In this document: in pieces, positions 1-7,842 of the stretch
Layout of the letters: each line of letters opens with the position of its first letter
Numbering within the stretch: the first letter of the stretch is position 1
Origin: Paenibacillus helianthi
GTDB taxonomy: Bacteria; Bacillota; Bacilli; Paenibacillales; Paenibacillaceae
Direction: 5' to 3'
Assembly: GCF_001909055.1 (NCBI RefSeq)
Contig: NZ_LVWI01000054.1
Location: 1 to 62,486, forward strand
DNA: 62,486 nucleotides
Program-made: the position numbers and the translations under genes
The notes under the pieces: generated by a model
The model's input: the letters and a program-made list of their open reading frames with translations, nothing else
Told to the model about the DNA's origin: nothing
Database searches by the model: none

Positions 1-86
1 TGAAGACGACGAGGTAGATAGGTTGGAGGTGGAAGTGCAGCAATGCATGGAGCTGACCAATACTAATCGGTCGAGGGCTTATCCAA
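1..86 (+). rRNA. 23S ribosomal RNA, 3' end only
   Basis: The first bases carry the conserved 23S 3' terminus, including the stretch around 'ctgaccaatactaatcggtc' and 'gagggcttatcc'. Only the last part of the gene is inside the window. The exact mature end is estimated by comparison with Bacillus. The 5S gene follows about 80 bases later on the same strand with no tRNA between, so this is the tail of an rRNA operon whose 16S lies to the left. Confidence 0.95.
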
Positions 87-163
87 ATCATAAAACGCAG
101 ATTCGTTTCGGATTCAGTTTTCAGGAATGAAGGTTCCTGAAGCATTTACGCTGTAAATGCCCG

Positions 164-280
164 TTTGGTGGCGATAGCGGAGGGGTTCCACGCGTACCCA
201 TCCCGAACACGACCGTTAAGCCCTCCAGCGCCGATGGTACTTGGACCGAAGGGTCCTGGGAGAGTAGGACGCCGCCAAGC
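164..280 (+). rRNA. 5S ribosomal RNA
   Basis: A 117-base sequence begins 'tttggtggcgatagcgg' and ends 'gtaggacgccgccaagc', the standard Firmicute 5S ends, which pair to close the molecule. The conserved 'cccatcccgaacacg' loop is present. It directly follows the 23S 3' end and is followed by an intrinsic terminator, so it closes the left rRNA operon. Confidence 0.97.
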
Positions 281-285
281 ACATG

Positions 286-319
286 AAGCCATTGTTGAGT
301 CATCGACAATGGCTTTTTT
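286..319 (+). terminator. intrinsic terminator of the left rRNA operon
   Basis: The arms 'agccattgt' and 'acaatggct' pair around a short loop and are followed by a run of six T. It lies six bases after the 5S gene and ends the operon. Confidence 0.92.
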
Positions 320-540
320 GTTGTTTTATCCATATAAGATGTTGTGGTTTAAGTACAAAAAAATAAATAAAACGCTTTCAATTGAGTGACATTTTTGTTA
401 CCGACGAACTTTCTGTTCCAAGTATAATAGAAAAGTGCAAATATTAAGCACTTCCTTAATACGAATGGACTACTGATAAATCCTAGCATTTAATTTTCTT
501 ATGTCTTTAGATGCATGGCAGTGGTAAGGAGGATTTAGGT

Positions 541-954
541 ATGAAGCGAACCCGACCATTATGGATAGTATTCATTCTTTGTATAGTTGGTGTAATGCTG
601 GTTGGTTGTGGAACAAAAGAGCCGGCCTGGGACACCTTTGAAGGGGCTCTTAACGAAAAGGGTTTTCCTGTTCCTAAGGAAGCTAATTCTACGGACCGGA
701 CAACTAGTAATGTAGCTATGGATTATGTCCGGTATTCTATGCCTGATCTTAAGGAGAAGGAAGGTGTACCGGAACCTTACCGAAAGGCCATAGAAGCTTG
801 GGGATGGGAAGAGCAAAAGGAAGAGGATTCGACAAATTCCCGGGTTTATCAGAAGGATGGAGTGATTGTACACTTAACCGTGCATAATGGTTATTTCATT
901 GTCATGATTCCGAAGGAGAAGAAGGCCTCAATTAAAGGACTAAAGACAAAGTAA
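541..954 (+). CDS. small secreted lipoprotein of unknown function
   Basis: The product is 137 residues. It starts with a lysine/arginine-containing N-terminus, a hydrophobic stretch (about residues 7-21) and a lipobox LVGC with the lipidated cysteine at position 23. The mature part is hydrophilic and charged, with no motif I recognise. The start at 541 is chosen because AAGGAGG lies about 8 bases upstream; an upstream in-frame ATG at 511 lacks such a site. A possible -10 (TATAAT, 423-428) has no convincing -35. A strong terminator follows directly, so the gene appears to be monocistronic. It is probably anchored on the outer face of the membrane. Function is unknown. Confidence 0.75.
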   Translation: MKRTRPLWIVFILCIVGVMLVGCGTKEPAWDTFEGALNEKGFPVPKEANSTDRTTSNVAMDYVRYSMPDLKEKEGVPEPYRKAIEAWGWEEQKEEDSTNSRVYQKDGVIVHLTVHNGYFIVMIPKEKKASIKGLKTK

Positions 955-989
955 ATAACCGCCATCCTGCTATGGATGGCGGTTATTTT
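955..989. terminator. terminator, probably bidirectional
   Basis: The arms 'aaccgccatcc' and 'ggatggcggtt' form an 11-base-pair stem followed by ATTTTT on the plus strand. It sits between the convergent lipoprotein gene and the minus-strand membrane protein gene, and its other flank is T-rich on the minus strand, so it may serve both. Confidence 0.88.
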
Positions 990-1037
990 TGCTGAGAATG
1001 TAGTGGCCTTTGCCGTATGTATATATAAATGTTATTT

Positions 1038-1562
1038 CTATTGCGAATAATAGGAGGCATCGGCTGGGGTAAACTTCAACATACCGTCTTTTTGTTCGCG
1101 GTGTAAGCGGAATAGTATATACAACCGGGGTAAGAGTACCCATAGATGAAATACTGCCAAAGACACAGTGAAGGCTAAAGGCGCCCAGACGATAAAGAGT
1201 GCGGTGATGGAAAGGCCAATCCAGAAGTTATGAAGTTGTACTTTGCGAAAAATACCGTAGTTGATGTATTGGTCGGGCATATATCCGGGCCATGGCAGGC
1301 GGAGGGACATTTTCCACCGCTTAGCAATGGGATGGCCAGAAATTAGCAGAACAGAACGTGAGATTACATACTGAATCCACAGAACGACGGGTGCGGCTAT
1401 GATCATAAACAGGATGCTCCACCAAGAAAGGAAAATGGTCTCAAATACCACACAGATAATGGGGAGCGCCATATAGACACGCAGCCAAGCGGCAGAAGTA
1501 TTGATTTTTTTGATTAGTTTGTACTGGTAGAATGTAGCCGAGCCTTTGTTGTTTGCTTCCAT
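1038..1562 (-). CDS. four-helix integral membrane protein, unknown function
   Basis: The product is 174 residues with about four predicted membrane helices in two hairpins (roughly residues 28-48, 49-69, 112-132 and 133-152), separated by a polar region containing RLPWPGYMPDQ. A basic segment and a hydrophilic C-terminus flank the helices. GAGGAGG lies 12-13 bases ahead of the start, slightly far but usable. It is the only minus-strand gene in the first 9.9 kb and has no operon partner. I recognise no catalytic motif and assign no function. It could be a lineage-specific sporulation or envelope protein given its neighbour csfB, but that is a guess. Confidence 0.7.
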   Translation of the reverse strand: MEANNKGSATFYQYKLIKKINTSAAWLRVYMALPIICVVFETIFLSWWSILFMIIAAPVVLWIQYVISRSVLLISGHPIAKRWKMSLRLPWPGYMPDQYINYGIFRKVQLHNFWIGLSITALFIVWAPLAFTVSLAVFHLWVLLPRLYILFRLHREQKDGMLKFTPADASYYSQ

Positions 1563-1714
1563 AAGAAAGCGCTGACCTCCTCACAAGTCCTTATGATACT
1601 AATATCGGCGGGTGAAGACGTTTTATTAAACTCACTTAGGCATAATCACCGTTTGGGCGGCTGATGAATACATATATTTTAAGCCAATGCAGGATAGGAA
1701 AAATCTATGAAAAG

Positions 1715-1744
1715 GTTTAAAATGATAGAAAGTGTATCATACTG
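1715..1744 (+). promoter_or_regulatory. candidate forespore (SigF/SigG) promoter of csfB
   Basis: GTTTA (1715-1719) matches the SigF -35 pattern G-Y-W-T-A. Fifteen bases later TATCATACTG fits the -10 only partly. The same CATACTG hexamer core with the same spacing is found ahead of fin (24031-24060). csfB is transcribed by SigF in B. subtilis, so the match is expected. Start of transcription is not known. Confidence 0.4.
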
Positions 1745-1772
1745 TTCTTAAAAGAGTCAAGGTGGGATGGTA

Positions 1773-1958
1773 ATGGAACAGCAAACCGAGCAAGCCTGCA
1801 TCATCTGCGGGCAGATGAAAGAAGAAGGAATCGTGATTGTCTCGCATTTCATTTGCGAGGATTGTGAGGCTGAGATGGTACGCACCGAGGCTGAAGACGC
1901 CAAATACCGCTTTTTCGTAGGACGGATGAAGAAGATCGATCTGCAAAAGAATGCGTGA
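1773..1958 (+). CDS. csfB: anti-sigma factor Gin (CsfB), inhibitor of SigG and SigE
   Basis: The product is 61 residues with two CxxC pairs (Cys9/Cys12 and Cys28/Cys31) that form the zinc ribbon of the Gin family. In B. subtilis Gin binds SigG to stop it acting too early in the forespore and also blocks SigE there. The start at 1773 is preferred because AAGGTGGGA ends just before it; ATG at 1767 overlaps that site. The position right after an rRNA operon and ahead of the yaaO-tmk-darA group matches B. subtilis, but xpaC and yaaN are missing between csfB and the next gene. A forespore promoter candidate lies about 30 bases upstream. Confidence 0.9.
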   Translation: MEQQTEQACIICGQMKEEGIVIVSHFICEDCEAEMVRTEAEDAKYRFFVGRMKKIDLQKNA

Positions 1959-2172
1959 ACAAAGTATGTGGTAGGCTTGGATGAATAGTAGAGAATTAGA
2001 TAATAGACCGAATTAATACCTGCACCATTAAGAATTACCAATCTAACGGCTTCACCTGATTTTTTGGCGGGAGGAGCTGTTTTGTTATGTGATTAAGCTT
2101 TTTGGTCGAAATATAGGCGTATGGGCATATTTGCGTTAAAATAGAAGGTAACCCCCAGGGAAGGAAGAAAAG

Positions 2173-3807
2173 ATGGACAGACTAGAGCCTGGCAGGGCAC
2201 CTGTATATGAAATGCTGGAACAATATAGAGTAAAGGGTAATATCTCGTATCATGTACCTGGACATAAGAACGGAGATGCCTATCGAGGGCAAGAAAGTGC
2301 CGGTTTCTTAAGAGAGGTGATGAGGTACGATGTAACTGAGATTACCGGAACCGATGATCTTCATCATCCCGAAGGAGTAATTCAGGAAGCACAGGAGCTG
2401 GCGGCGGATTGTTTTGGGGCCGAGGAGAGCTTTTTTCTGGTTGGGGGCAGTACTGCCGGTAATTTGGCGTTGATCCTTACGGTATGCCCTGAGCCTGGAA
2501 TGACACTTATCCTTCAGCGGAATGTTCACAAGTCGGTTATCCATGGTTTGATGCTGGCTGGGGTTCGTGCTGTTTTTGTGGAGCCACAGATGGATTGGCA
2601 CAGCGGCCTTATGGTTGCTCCTGCGGTTCAGACGATTCAGAATGCCCTTGCAGCCTACCCTGAGGCCGCTGCCGTCCTGGTCACCATGCCAAATTACTAT
2701 GGCATGGGCAGTGATCTTGCGCCCCTCGCACAGGCCTGCCACGACAGCGGTGTTCCGCTGCTGGTGGATGAAGCACACGGGGCGCATTACGGACAGCACC
2801 CTGCGCTGCCAGCGGGGGCGCTGGTGTGTGGCGCGGACGGTGTGGTGCAGTCCACGCACAAGATGCTGTCGGCGCTGACCATGGGCGCCATGCTGCATGT
2901 GCAAGGGCCATGGCTCGACCGCGCGCTGCTGCGGCAGCGGCTCGCCATGGTTCAGAGCTCCAGCCCATCATACCCCGTGATGGCTTCGCTCGATCTGGCC
3001 CGCCGGCTGGTGCATAGCCAGCGGGCCGGGGCCTTCACGGCGGGACTCGCCGCCGTGGATGTACTGCGGCGCGGCCTGGCTTCGCTGCCGCGCTACGGGC
3101 TGCTGCAGCCGGCAGAGCCGCTGCAGCCCGGCTGCGGCGCCGCGGGTACTGGCGCCGCAGCTGATATGCCGCCGCAGAGCGTGGCGGCATACAGCACCCA
3201 GGACCCCTTCAAGGCGGTCATATATGACGCCGTCGGGGTCCTGGGGGGCTTCGAGCTGCAGCGCAGGCTCGAAGAGAAGGGTATCGTGCCGGAGATGAGT
3301 GACGACCGGCACGTGGTGCTTGCCTTCAGCCTTGGCTCGAATGCGGAGGATACAGGGCTGCTGCTGGCTGCGTTGCGGGAGATAGCCGAGGAGACAGCAG
3401 ATGTGACGGTAAACCTGCATGAAGATACAACTAGGCAGGGATTTTCAACGGAATGCCTGCCTGCCGAGTCAGTAGCTGGGGTGGTTCCTGATTCCGCAAA
3501 AAATTCCACGTGGAACAATTTTACGAATGATATAATTTCCAGCCCTGTGTTATTTTCGATGAAACCAGTGAATCCATTGGAAACCGAAAGTATAGGGCTT
3601 GAATATAGTACGGGTAGAATGTCAGCGGAAATGGTGATACCCTATCCCCCTGGGATTCCACTTCTATATCCAGGAGAAGAGATAAGCGAAGATATCTGCA
3701 ACCGGCTAATCGGCCTCAGCCAGGGGGGAGCCAAATTCCAGGCCTGTGCGGATCCGGCTTTACAACAAATTCTGGTTTACAACATTAAGAAGGGCGGAGA
3801 CGCATAA
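2173..3807 (+). CDS. PLP-dependent Orn/Lys/Arg decarboxylase family protein (YaaO-like)
   Basis: The 544-residue product is a fold-type I PLP enzyme of the ornithine/lysine/arginine decarboxylase family. Family signatures visible are YHVPGHKNG near residue 27, the glycine-rich segment VGGSTAGNLALIL, DEAHGAHYG for cofactor contact, and the PLP lysine in STHKMLSALTMGAML. A C-terminal domain ends with PYPPGIPLLYPGE, also typical. The substrate cannot be read from sequence; family members act on arginine, lysine or ornithine to make polyamines. The start has AAGGAAG about 7 bases upstream. The gene directly abuts tmk, as in B. subtilis. Bases 2740-3420 are clearly richer in G+C and alanine codons than both ends, which may reflect relaxed or transferred sequence. 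Confidence 0.88.
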   Translation: MDRLEPGRAPVYEMLEQYRVKGNISYHVPGHKNGDAYRGQESAGFLREVMRYDVTEITGTDDLHHPEGVIQEAQELAADCFGAEESFFLVGGSTAGNLALILTVCPEPGMTLILQRNVHKSVIHGLMLAGVRAVFVEPQMDWHSGLMVAPAVQTIQNALAAYPEAAAVLVTMPNYYGMGSDLAPLAQACHDSGVPLLVDEAHGAHYGQHPALPAGALVCGADGVVQSTHKMLSALTMGAMLHVQGPWLDRALLRQRLAMVQSSSPSYPVMASLDLARRLVHSQRAGAFTAGLAAVDVLRRGLASLPRYGLLQPAEPLQPGCGAAGTGAAADMPPQSVAAYSTQDPFKAVIYDAVGVLGGFELQRRLEEKGIVPEMSDDRHVVLAFSLGSNAEDTGLLLAALREIAEETADVTVNLHEDTTRQGFSTECLPAESVAGVVPDSAKNSTWNNFTNDIISSPVLFSMKPVNPLETESIGLEYSTGRMSAEMVIPYPPGIPLLYPGEEISEDICNRLIGLSQGGAKFQACADPALQQILVYNIKKGGDA

Positions 3808-4449
3808 GTGGTACAAGAAGGTTTCTTTATTACTCTGGAGGGAGGCGATGGCTCTGGAAAAACAACAGTTCTGGGCAGAGTAGCGGCCTACCTGCAGAAT
3901 CATTCCATGCCTTACCTGATTACCCGCGAACCCGGCGGCATTGAAATTGCTGAGAAAATCCGTTCCATAATTCTCGATCCGGCGCATACTGCGATGGATG
4001 CACGTACGGAAGCGCTGCTATATGCAGCATCCCGAAGCCAGCATTTGGCGGAAGTGGTCGAGCCGGCGCTTAAAGAAGGACTTACCGTGCTATGTGACCG
4101 TTTTGTTGACAGCAGTCTGGTTTATCAGGGCTATGCCAGAGGATTGGGTATCGAAGAGGTAAGGAAAATTAATCAATTTGCGACCAGCGGACGTACCCCG
4201 GATCTCACGTTTTATCTTGATGTGGACCCGGAAGTAGGGTTGTCACGGATTGCTGCCAATGAGGAACGGGAAGTGAACCGTCTCGACTTGGAGAGTTTGG
4301 CTTTTCATCAAAGGGTTAGGGATGGATATTGCCAAGTCATAAAGTCTGATCCTGAACGGATCGTGGTGCTTGATGCCAACCGTCCCATTCACATGGTGGA
4401 GCAAGATATTGTCCGTATACTGAAAGAACGAATATTAAAGGATTTTTAG
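3808..4449 (+). CDS. tmk: thymidylate kinase
   Basis: This enzyme phosphorylates dTMP to dTDP for DNA synthesis. The 213-residue protein has the P-loop GGDGSGKTT (residues 12-20), the DR motif in CDRFVDSSLVYQGYARG that binds the substrate, and a lid region with REVNRLD. It starts with GTG immediately after the TAA of the preceding gene, so the two are almost certainly translated from one mRNA. The length matches the family. Next comes a short gap holding a repeat element and then darA, the same order as in B. subtilis. Confidence 0.96.
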   Translation: MVQEGFFITLEGGDGSGKTTVLGRVAAYLQNHSMPYLITREPGGIEIAEKIRSIILDPAHTAMDARTEALLYAASRSQHLAEVVEPALKEGLTVLCDRFVDSSLVYQGYARGLGIEEVRKINQFATSGRTPDLTFYLDVDPEVGLSRIAANEEREVNRLDLESLAFHQRVRDGYCQVIKSDPERIVVLDANRPIHMVEQDIVRILKERILKDF

Positions 4450-4480
4450 GACGTTTTGTCTAATTAAAGGAAGTGTACCA

Positions 4481-4557
4481 AACTAAGCATATGCTATCGA
4501 AGCTGGTATTCGTACGAAGTTAATGTATGAAGCCAAGCTCACAAAACTTTTAGGAGG
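4481..4557 (+). repeat. intergenic repeat, copy A, supplying the darA ribosome binding site
   Basis: This stretch resembles 7761-7836 and 53057-53167. Shared parts are 'aagcatatgct' near the start, 'cgaag' in the middle and 'caaaacttttaggagg' at the end. The last bases provide the Shine-Dalgarno sequence of darA. This is the most diverged copy: the central GTTTTGTT segment has changed. Confidence 0.65.
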
Positions 4558-4567
4558 GATAGCGAAG

Positions 4568-4897
4568 ATGAATCTGATCATTGCAATTATCCAGGATAAA
4601 GACAGCAACCGGTTGTCGAGTGAACTAGTCAAAGCAAACTTTCGTGCAACGAAGCTGGCCAGTACAGGCGGATTTCTACGGGCAGGCAACACTACATTTA
4701 TGATTGGCGTTGACGACTCTCAGGTGGAAGCTGTATTAACTGTTATTCGTAACAGTTGCAAGGTACGTGAACAGCTTGTCACCCCAGTGACTCCAATGAG
4801 CGGTACGACAGATTCCTATTTACCGCTTCCCGTAGAGGTTCAAGTTGGCGGGGCTACCGTATTTGTACTTCCTGTCGATCGTTTTGAGCATTATTGA
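4568..4897 (+). CDS. darA: cyclic-di-AMP receptor DarA (PII-like, YaaQ)
   Basis: The product is 109 residues and belongs to the PII-like DarA/PstA family. It starts MNLIIAIIQDKDSNRLSSEL, followed by the ASTGGFLRAGNTTFMIG loop that binds c-di-AMP in homologues, and ends with the RFEHY tail. It is a cytosolic trimer in the family. The start at 4568 is set by GGAGGG 7-10 bases upstream; a longer reading from 4523 would swallow the ribosome site. That site belongs to a repeat element. It is the first of two c-di-AMP elements in this window; the other is the riboswitch before yabE. Confidence 0.93.
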   Translation: MNLIIAIIQDKDSNRLSSELVKANFRATKLASTGGFLRAGNTTFMIGVDDSQVEAVLTVIRNSCKVREQLVTPVTPMSGTTDSYLPLPVEVQVGGATVFVLPVDRFEHY

Positions 4898-4939
4898 GCA
4901 TAGTATAAATAAATTCTCCGTAAAGGGGTGGTGGAACCT

Positions 4940-5380
4940 TTGAAAATCAATCCCGGCTACAGGCCCTTAAAAAGTGAGCTGCCGACAGCTGGAGCGGGGA
5001 GGCCCGTTCAGCAGAAAACCTTTACCGATATATTTCAGCAGCAAGGTGAACAAAAAACAATAGATGAGCTGAACCAAAAGATCAAGGATATTCAGCAGCA
5101 GGGAGACCGGCTTGCCAAATCCATGACGGTTCGGGAACTTGCCATATACCGGAATATGATCAAAAAGTTCCTGGAAGAAACCGCCCGAAGGGGCGTTATT
5201 CTAAAGGAAACCAAGGGCTGGGACCGCCGAGGGCGGGGGAAACGTTATAAACTGCTCGAGGAAATAGATGCCGCTCTGTTAAATATGGCTGATGAACTGC
5301 TGGAGAGTGAGCAGGGCCGTATAGATTTGCTGGGGCGTGTCGGAGAAATTCGAGGTTTGCTGATCAACCTTTCTTTTTAA
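4940..5380 (+). CDS. yaaR: YaaR family protein (DUF327)
   Basis: The product is 146 residues, the same length as B. subtilis YaaR, and starts MKINPGYRPLK. It is mostly helical and charged, with a long central stretch from about residue 35 to 90 likely to form a coiled coil and a conserved KGWDRRGRGKRYKLLEEID block. The TTG at 4940 is preferred because AAAGGGGTGG ends about 8 bases before it; GTG codons at 4928 and 4931 overlap that site. It lies between darA and holB, as in Bacillus. No biochemical role is established that I can cite with confidence. Confidence 0.88.
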   Translation: MKINPGYRPLKSELPTAGAGRPVQQKTFTDIFQQQGEQKTIDELNQKIKDIQQQGDRLAKSMTVRELAIYRNMIKKFLEETARRGVILKETKGWDRRGRGKRYKLLEEIDAALLNMADELLESEQGRIDLLGRVGEIRGLLINLSF

Positions 5381-5397
5381 AAGACTTGGAGGAATGT

Positions 5398-6372
5398 ATG
5401 TCTTTTCATGATATATTAGGCCAGGAGGATGCCAAACGCCTGCTTCAAAATGCATTACGCAAGGATGCAGTAAGCCATGCCTATTTGTTCACAGGATCAC
5501 CCGGAAGTGGTCAAATGAAGACGGCGTTGATGTTCGCCCAAGCTATATTTTGTACCACCAGTAAAGATGATGCGTGCGGAGAATGTCTGGAATGCCGTAA
5601 GGTAGAACATGGCAACCATCCGGATTTATCTCTGCTTAAGCCTGATGGAGCAAGCATCAAAATTGATCAGATCCGCGAGCTGCAGCGCATGTTCTCATAC
5701 CGCTCAGAGGGTGTTAACCCTAAGGTGTATATTATAGAAGGAGCGGACAAAATGACGGTTCAGGCCGCAAACAGTCTGCTTAAGTTTTTAGAGGAGCCCC
5801 CGGCACCTGCGGTGGGCATTCTGATTTCCGACAACAGCAGTTCCCTGCTGCCGACAATCCAGTCAAGAACGCAGCGCATTCCATTTAGCCCTCTGCATCC
5901 GGATATTATGCTTCAGGCGCTGTCCAGTGAAGGGGTTCCGGTGCCACTGGCACGATGTGCGGTATCACTGACTTCGGGACTTGATGGTTGCAGGGAACTT
6001 TTGGCACAGAATTGGTTTGCAGAAATGAGAAATCTAGTGTTACAATTAGCGAAGGAGTCTTTGGGCAAGGGCAGCTCCGCGGTAGCAACCGCCGGGCAGA
6101 AGCTGTTCAAGACCGGACTCAGTGAACATTTGGATATCCTGTTCAGCATGTTCCACTTATGGTTCAAAGATATGCTTTACTTCCTGTACCGAAAGCACGA
6201 AAGTATCGTTTTCATAGATCAGTTAGACTTTATTTCCAGACATGCCCGTCAGCGGAGTACGGAACAATGGGTGGCCTATATGGAATTTGCTGCAGAGAGC
6301 AAGCGTAAGCTGCGATCCAATGCCAATGCTCAGTTGTGTCTGGAACAGTTCCTAATCCGATTGGAAAGTTAA
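5398..6372 (+). CDS. holB: DNA polymerase III subunit delta' (clamp loader)
   Basis: The 324-residue protein is the delta' subunit of the sliding clamp loader. It has the AAA+ fold with a degenerate Walker A, GSPGSGQMKT (residues 33-42), in which the usual GKT is broken, as expected because delta' does not bind ATP productively. A zinc module follows with Cys52, Cys60, Cys63 and Cys66 (CGECLEC). SNSLLKFLEEPP and SRTQRIPF are family signatures. The start at 5398 follows GGAGG; a TTG at 5386 lies over that site and is rejected. It is followed by 141 bases before ricT. Confidence 0.95.
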   Translation: MSFHDILGQEDAKRLLQNALRKDAVSHAYLFTGSPGSGQMKTALMFAQAIFCTTSKDDACGECLECRKVEHGNHPDLSLLKPDGASIKIDQIRELQRMFSYRSEGVNPKVYIIEGADKMTVQAANSLLKFLEEPPAPAVGILISDNSSSLLPTIQSRTQRIPFSPLHPDIMLQALSSEGVPVPLARCAVSLTSGLDGCRELLAQNWFAEMRNLVLQLAKESLGKGSSAVATAGQKLFKTGLSEHLDILFSMFHLWFKDMLYFLYRKHESIVFIDQLDFISRHARQRSTEQWVAYMEFAAESKRKLRSNANAQLCLEQFLIRLES

Positions 6373-6513
6373 TGGGTTAGTTTTGATATATCCTCCGGAT
6401 CAACGCTTCAGCCTGGAAGTATGGGTTTAACGGATGAGGAAGGACAAGCATGGATCACCAGGGAGCGGACTTGCTTAAGGGTTCCTTTTACCGGCAAACA
6501 AGGGGGTTAATTT

Positions 6514-7314
6514 TTGTACAGCGTAGTAGGTGTCCGCTTTAAAAAAGCGGGTAAAATATATTACTTTGATCCGCTCGATTTTCCGATTGAACGGGATCAA
6601 TGTGTGATTGTGGAGACAGCAAGAGGTGTCGAGTACGGTAAAGTTGTCGTTGGAAAAAAAGAGGTGCAGGAAGCGGATGTGGTGTTGCCTCTCAAAAAAG
6701 TCATGCGGATTGCCGGAGAAACGGACGCACGCGTGGTGGAAGAGAATAAAGGTGCTGCAAAGGATGCTTTTACCACCTGTTTAAATAAAATCCGCGATCA
6801 TGGCCTCAAAATGAAGCTTGTGGATGTGGAATTTACGTTTGACCGCAATAAGATTATTTTTTATTTTACTGCTGAAGGCCGGGTTGATTTTCGTGAGTTG
6901 GTCAAGGATCTGGCAAGCATCTTCCGTACCCGCATTGAGCTGCGGCAGATCGGGGTGCGTGATGAGGCTAAGATGCTCGGTGGGTTAGGGCCTTGTGGTC
7001 GGGTACTTTGCTGCTCCTCCTGGCTTGGAGATTTCGAGCCTGTATCCATAAAGATGGCTAAGGACCAAAATCTCTCACTAAACCCAACAAAGATCTCGGG
7101 TCTTTGTGGAAGACTCATGTGTTGCTTGAAATTTGAGCATGATAATTACGAAAGCACGAAGGAAGAAATGCCAGCGGTAGGCAAGCTAGTCGTAACCTCA
7201 CTGGGTGACGGTAAGGTGGTTGGTATTAATGCCGGAAGCCGTACAGTTCATGTACAGTTGTTCGAAGTGGGCAAAGTTAAAGAACTTCCAATGGATGATG
7301 TTGTCGTCAAGTAA
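6514..7314 (+). CDS. ricT: RicT (YaaT), PSP1-domain subunit of the Ric complex
   Basis: The product is 266 residues with a PSP1 domain. RicT works with RicA and RicF in mRNA processing by RNase Y and in phosphorelay control in B. subtilis. Conserved cysteines sit in GRVLCCSSWLGDFEPVS and SGLCGRLMCCLKFEHDNY, the iron-sulfur binding region of the Ric complex. The TTG start at 6514 follows AAGGGGGTT by six bases. The neighbours holB and yabA are the same as in Bacillus. The length agrees with the family. Confidence 0.93.
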   Translation: MYSVVGVRFKKAGKIYYFDPLDFPIERDQCVIVETARGVEYGKVVVGKKEVQEADVVLPLKKVMRIAGETDARVVEENKGAAKDAFTTCLNKIRDHGLKMKLVDVEFTFDRNKIIFYFTAEGRVDFRELVKDLASIFRTRIELRQIGVRDEAKMLGGLGPCGRVLCCSSWLGDFEPVSIKMAKDQNLSLNPTKISGLCGRLMCCLKFEHDNYESTKEEMPAVGKLVVTSLGDGKVVGINAGSRTVHVQLFEVGKVKELPMDDVVVK

Positions 7315-7344
7315 ACCATATAAGGTTACTTTCGGGGTGGAAAC

Positions 7345-7710
7345 TTGGAGAAGATAAATATATTTGCACACATGCAGGAGATGGAAGCGCAGATGGAAAA
7401 CATGCGCGCAAGTCTCGGAGATTGGAAGCAGACGGTTAAGGAATTAATGGAAGCCAATCAAAGGCTAAGTCTGGAGAATGAACAGCTTCGTAAAATATTG
7501 AAGCGGGAGGCGCCTTTGGACCCTGCTGCCCATTCTGCTGAAGCAGAGGCTCTTTTGGCCGCAAGTGAGGGAGCAGAGGAGGTTGTCGGGGAAGGCTATG
7601 ACAATCTGGCACGGCTCTATCATGAAGGTTTTCATATCTGCAATGTCTATTTCGGGCATTTACGTACAGAGGGTGACTGCCTGTTCTGTCTTTCGTTTCT
7701 TAATAAATGA
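7345..7710 (+). CDS. yabA: DNA replication initiation control protein YabA
   Basis: The product is 121 residues. The first 60 form a coiled coil (EKINIFAHMQEMEAQMENM, leucine zipper style), and the C-terminus carries the zinc module FHICNVYFGHLRTEGDC followed by LFC. YabA binds DnaA and the clamp DnaN and limits over-initiation of replication. The TTG start at 7345 gives the expected family N-terminus; upstream TTTCGGGGTGG provides a moderate ribosome site. A terminator follows directly, ending the csfB-side cluster. Confidence 0.93.
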   Translation: MEKINIFAHMQEMEAQMENMRASLGDWKQTVKELMEANQRLSLENEQLRKILKREAPLDPAAHSAEAEALLAASEGAEEVVGEGYDNLARLYHEGFHICNVYFGHLRTEGDCLFCLSFLNK

Positions 7711-7720
7711 GCAAATCCAG

Positions 7721-7752
7721 CCGTAGGAGATTTACGCCTACGGTTTTTTTTG
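7721..7752 (+). terminator. terminator after yabA
   Basis: CCGTAGG (7721-7727) and CCTACGG (7737-7743) form the stem, followed by eight T. It separates yabA from the methyltransferase gene. Confidence 0.88.
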
Positions 7753-7760
7753 AATTTAGC

Positions 7761-7836
7761 AGAGTGTATGCTTCCGAAGCAAATTTTGTTTCGAAGACAA
7801 TTCATGAAGTATATACTTAAGCAAAACTTTTAGGAG
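7761..7836 (+). repeat. intergenic repeat, copy B, supplying a ribosome binding site
   Basis: It runs from 'gtatgcttccgaagcaa' through 'ttttgtttcgaag' to 'gcaaaacttttaggag'. It matches copy C (53057-53167) closely in its first half and all copies in its last 15 bases. The central part can fold into a hairpin (CTTC...GAAG). The last bases act as the Shine-Dalgarno of the next gene. Confidence 0.7.
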
Positions 7837-7842
7837 AACACT

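Noticed and set aside
165..389. 74-codon frame across the 5S rRNA gene
   Set aside because: It lies entirely over the 5S gene and terminator, so it is an RNA gene and not a protein.
2308..2904. 198-codon minus-strand frame inside the decarboxylase gene
   Set aside because: Shadow of a long conserved plus-strand gene, favoured by high G+C; no ribosome site or family signature.
6373..6513. In-frame extension of holB after its TAA, about 45 sense codons up to the ricT ribosome site
   Set aside because: No start codon with a good ribosome site and no recognisable residues. It may be a chance open frame; holB already has its normal length.
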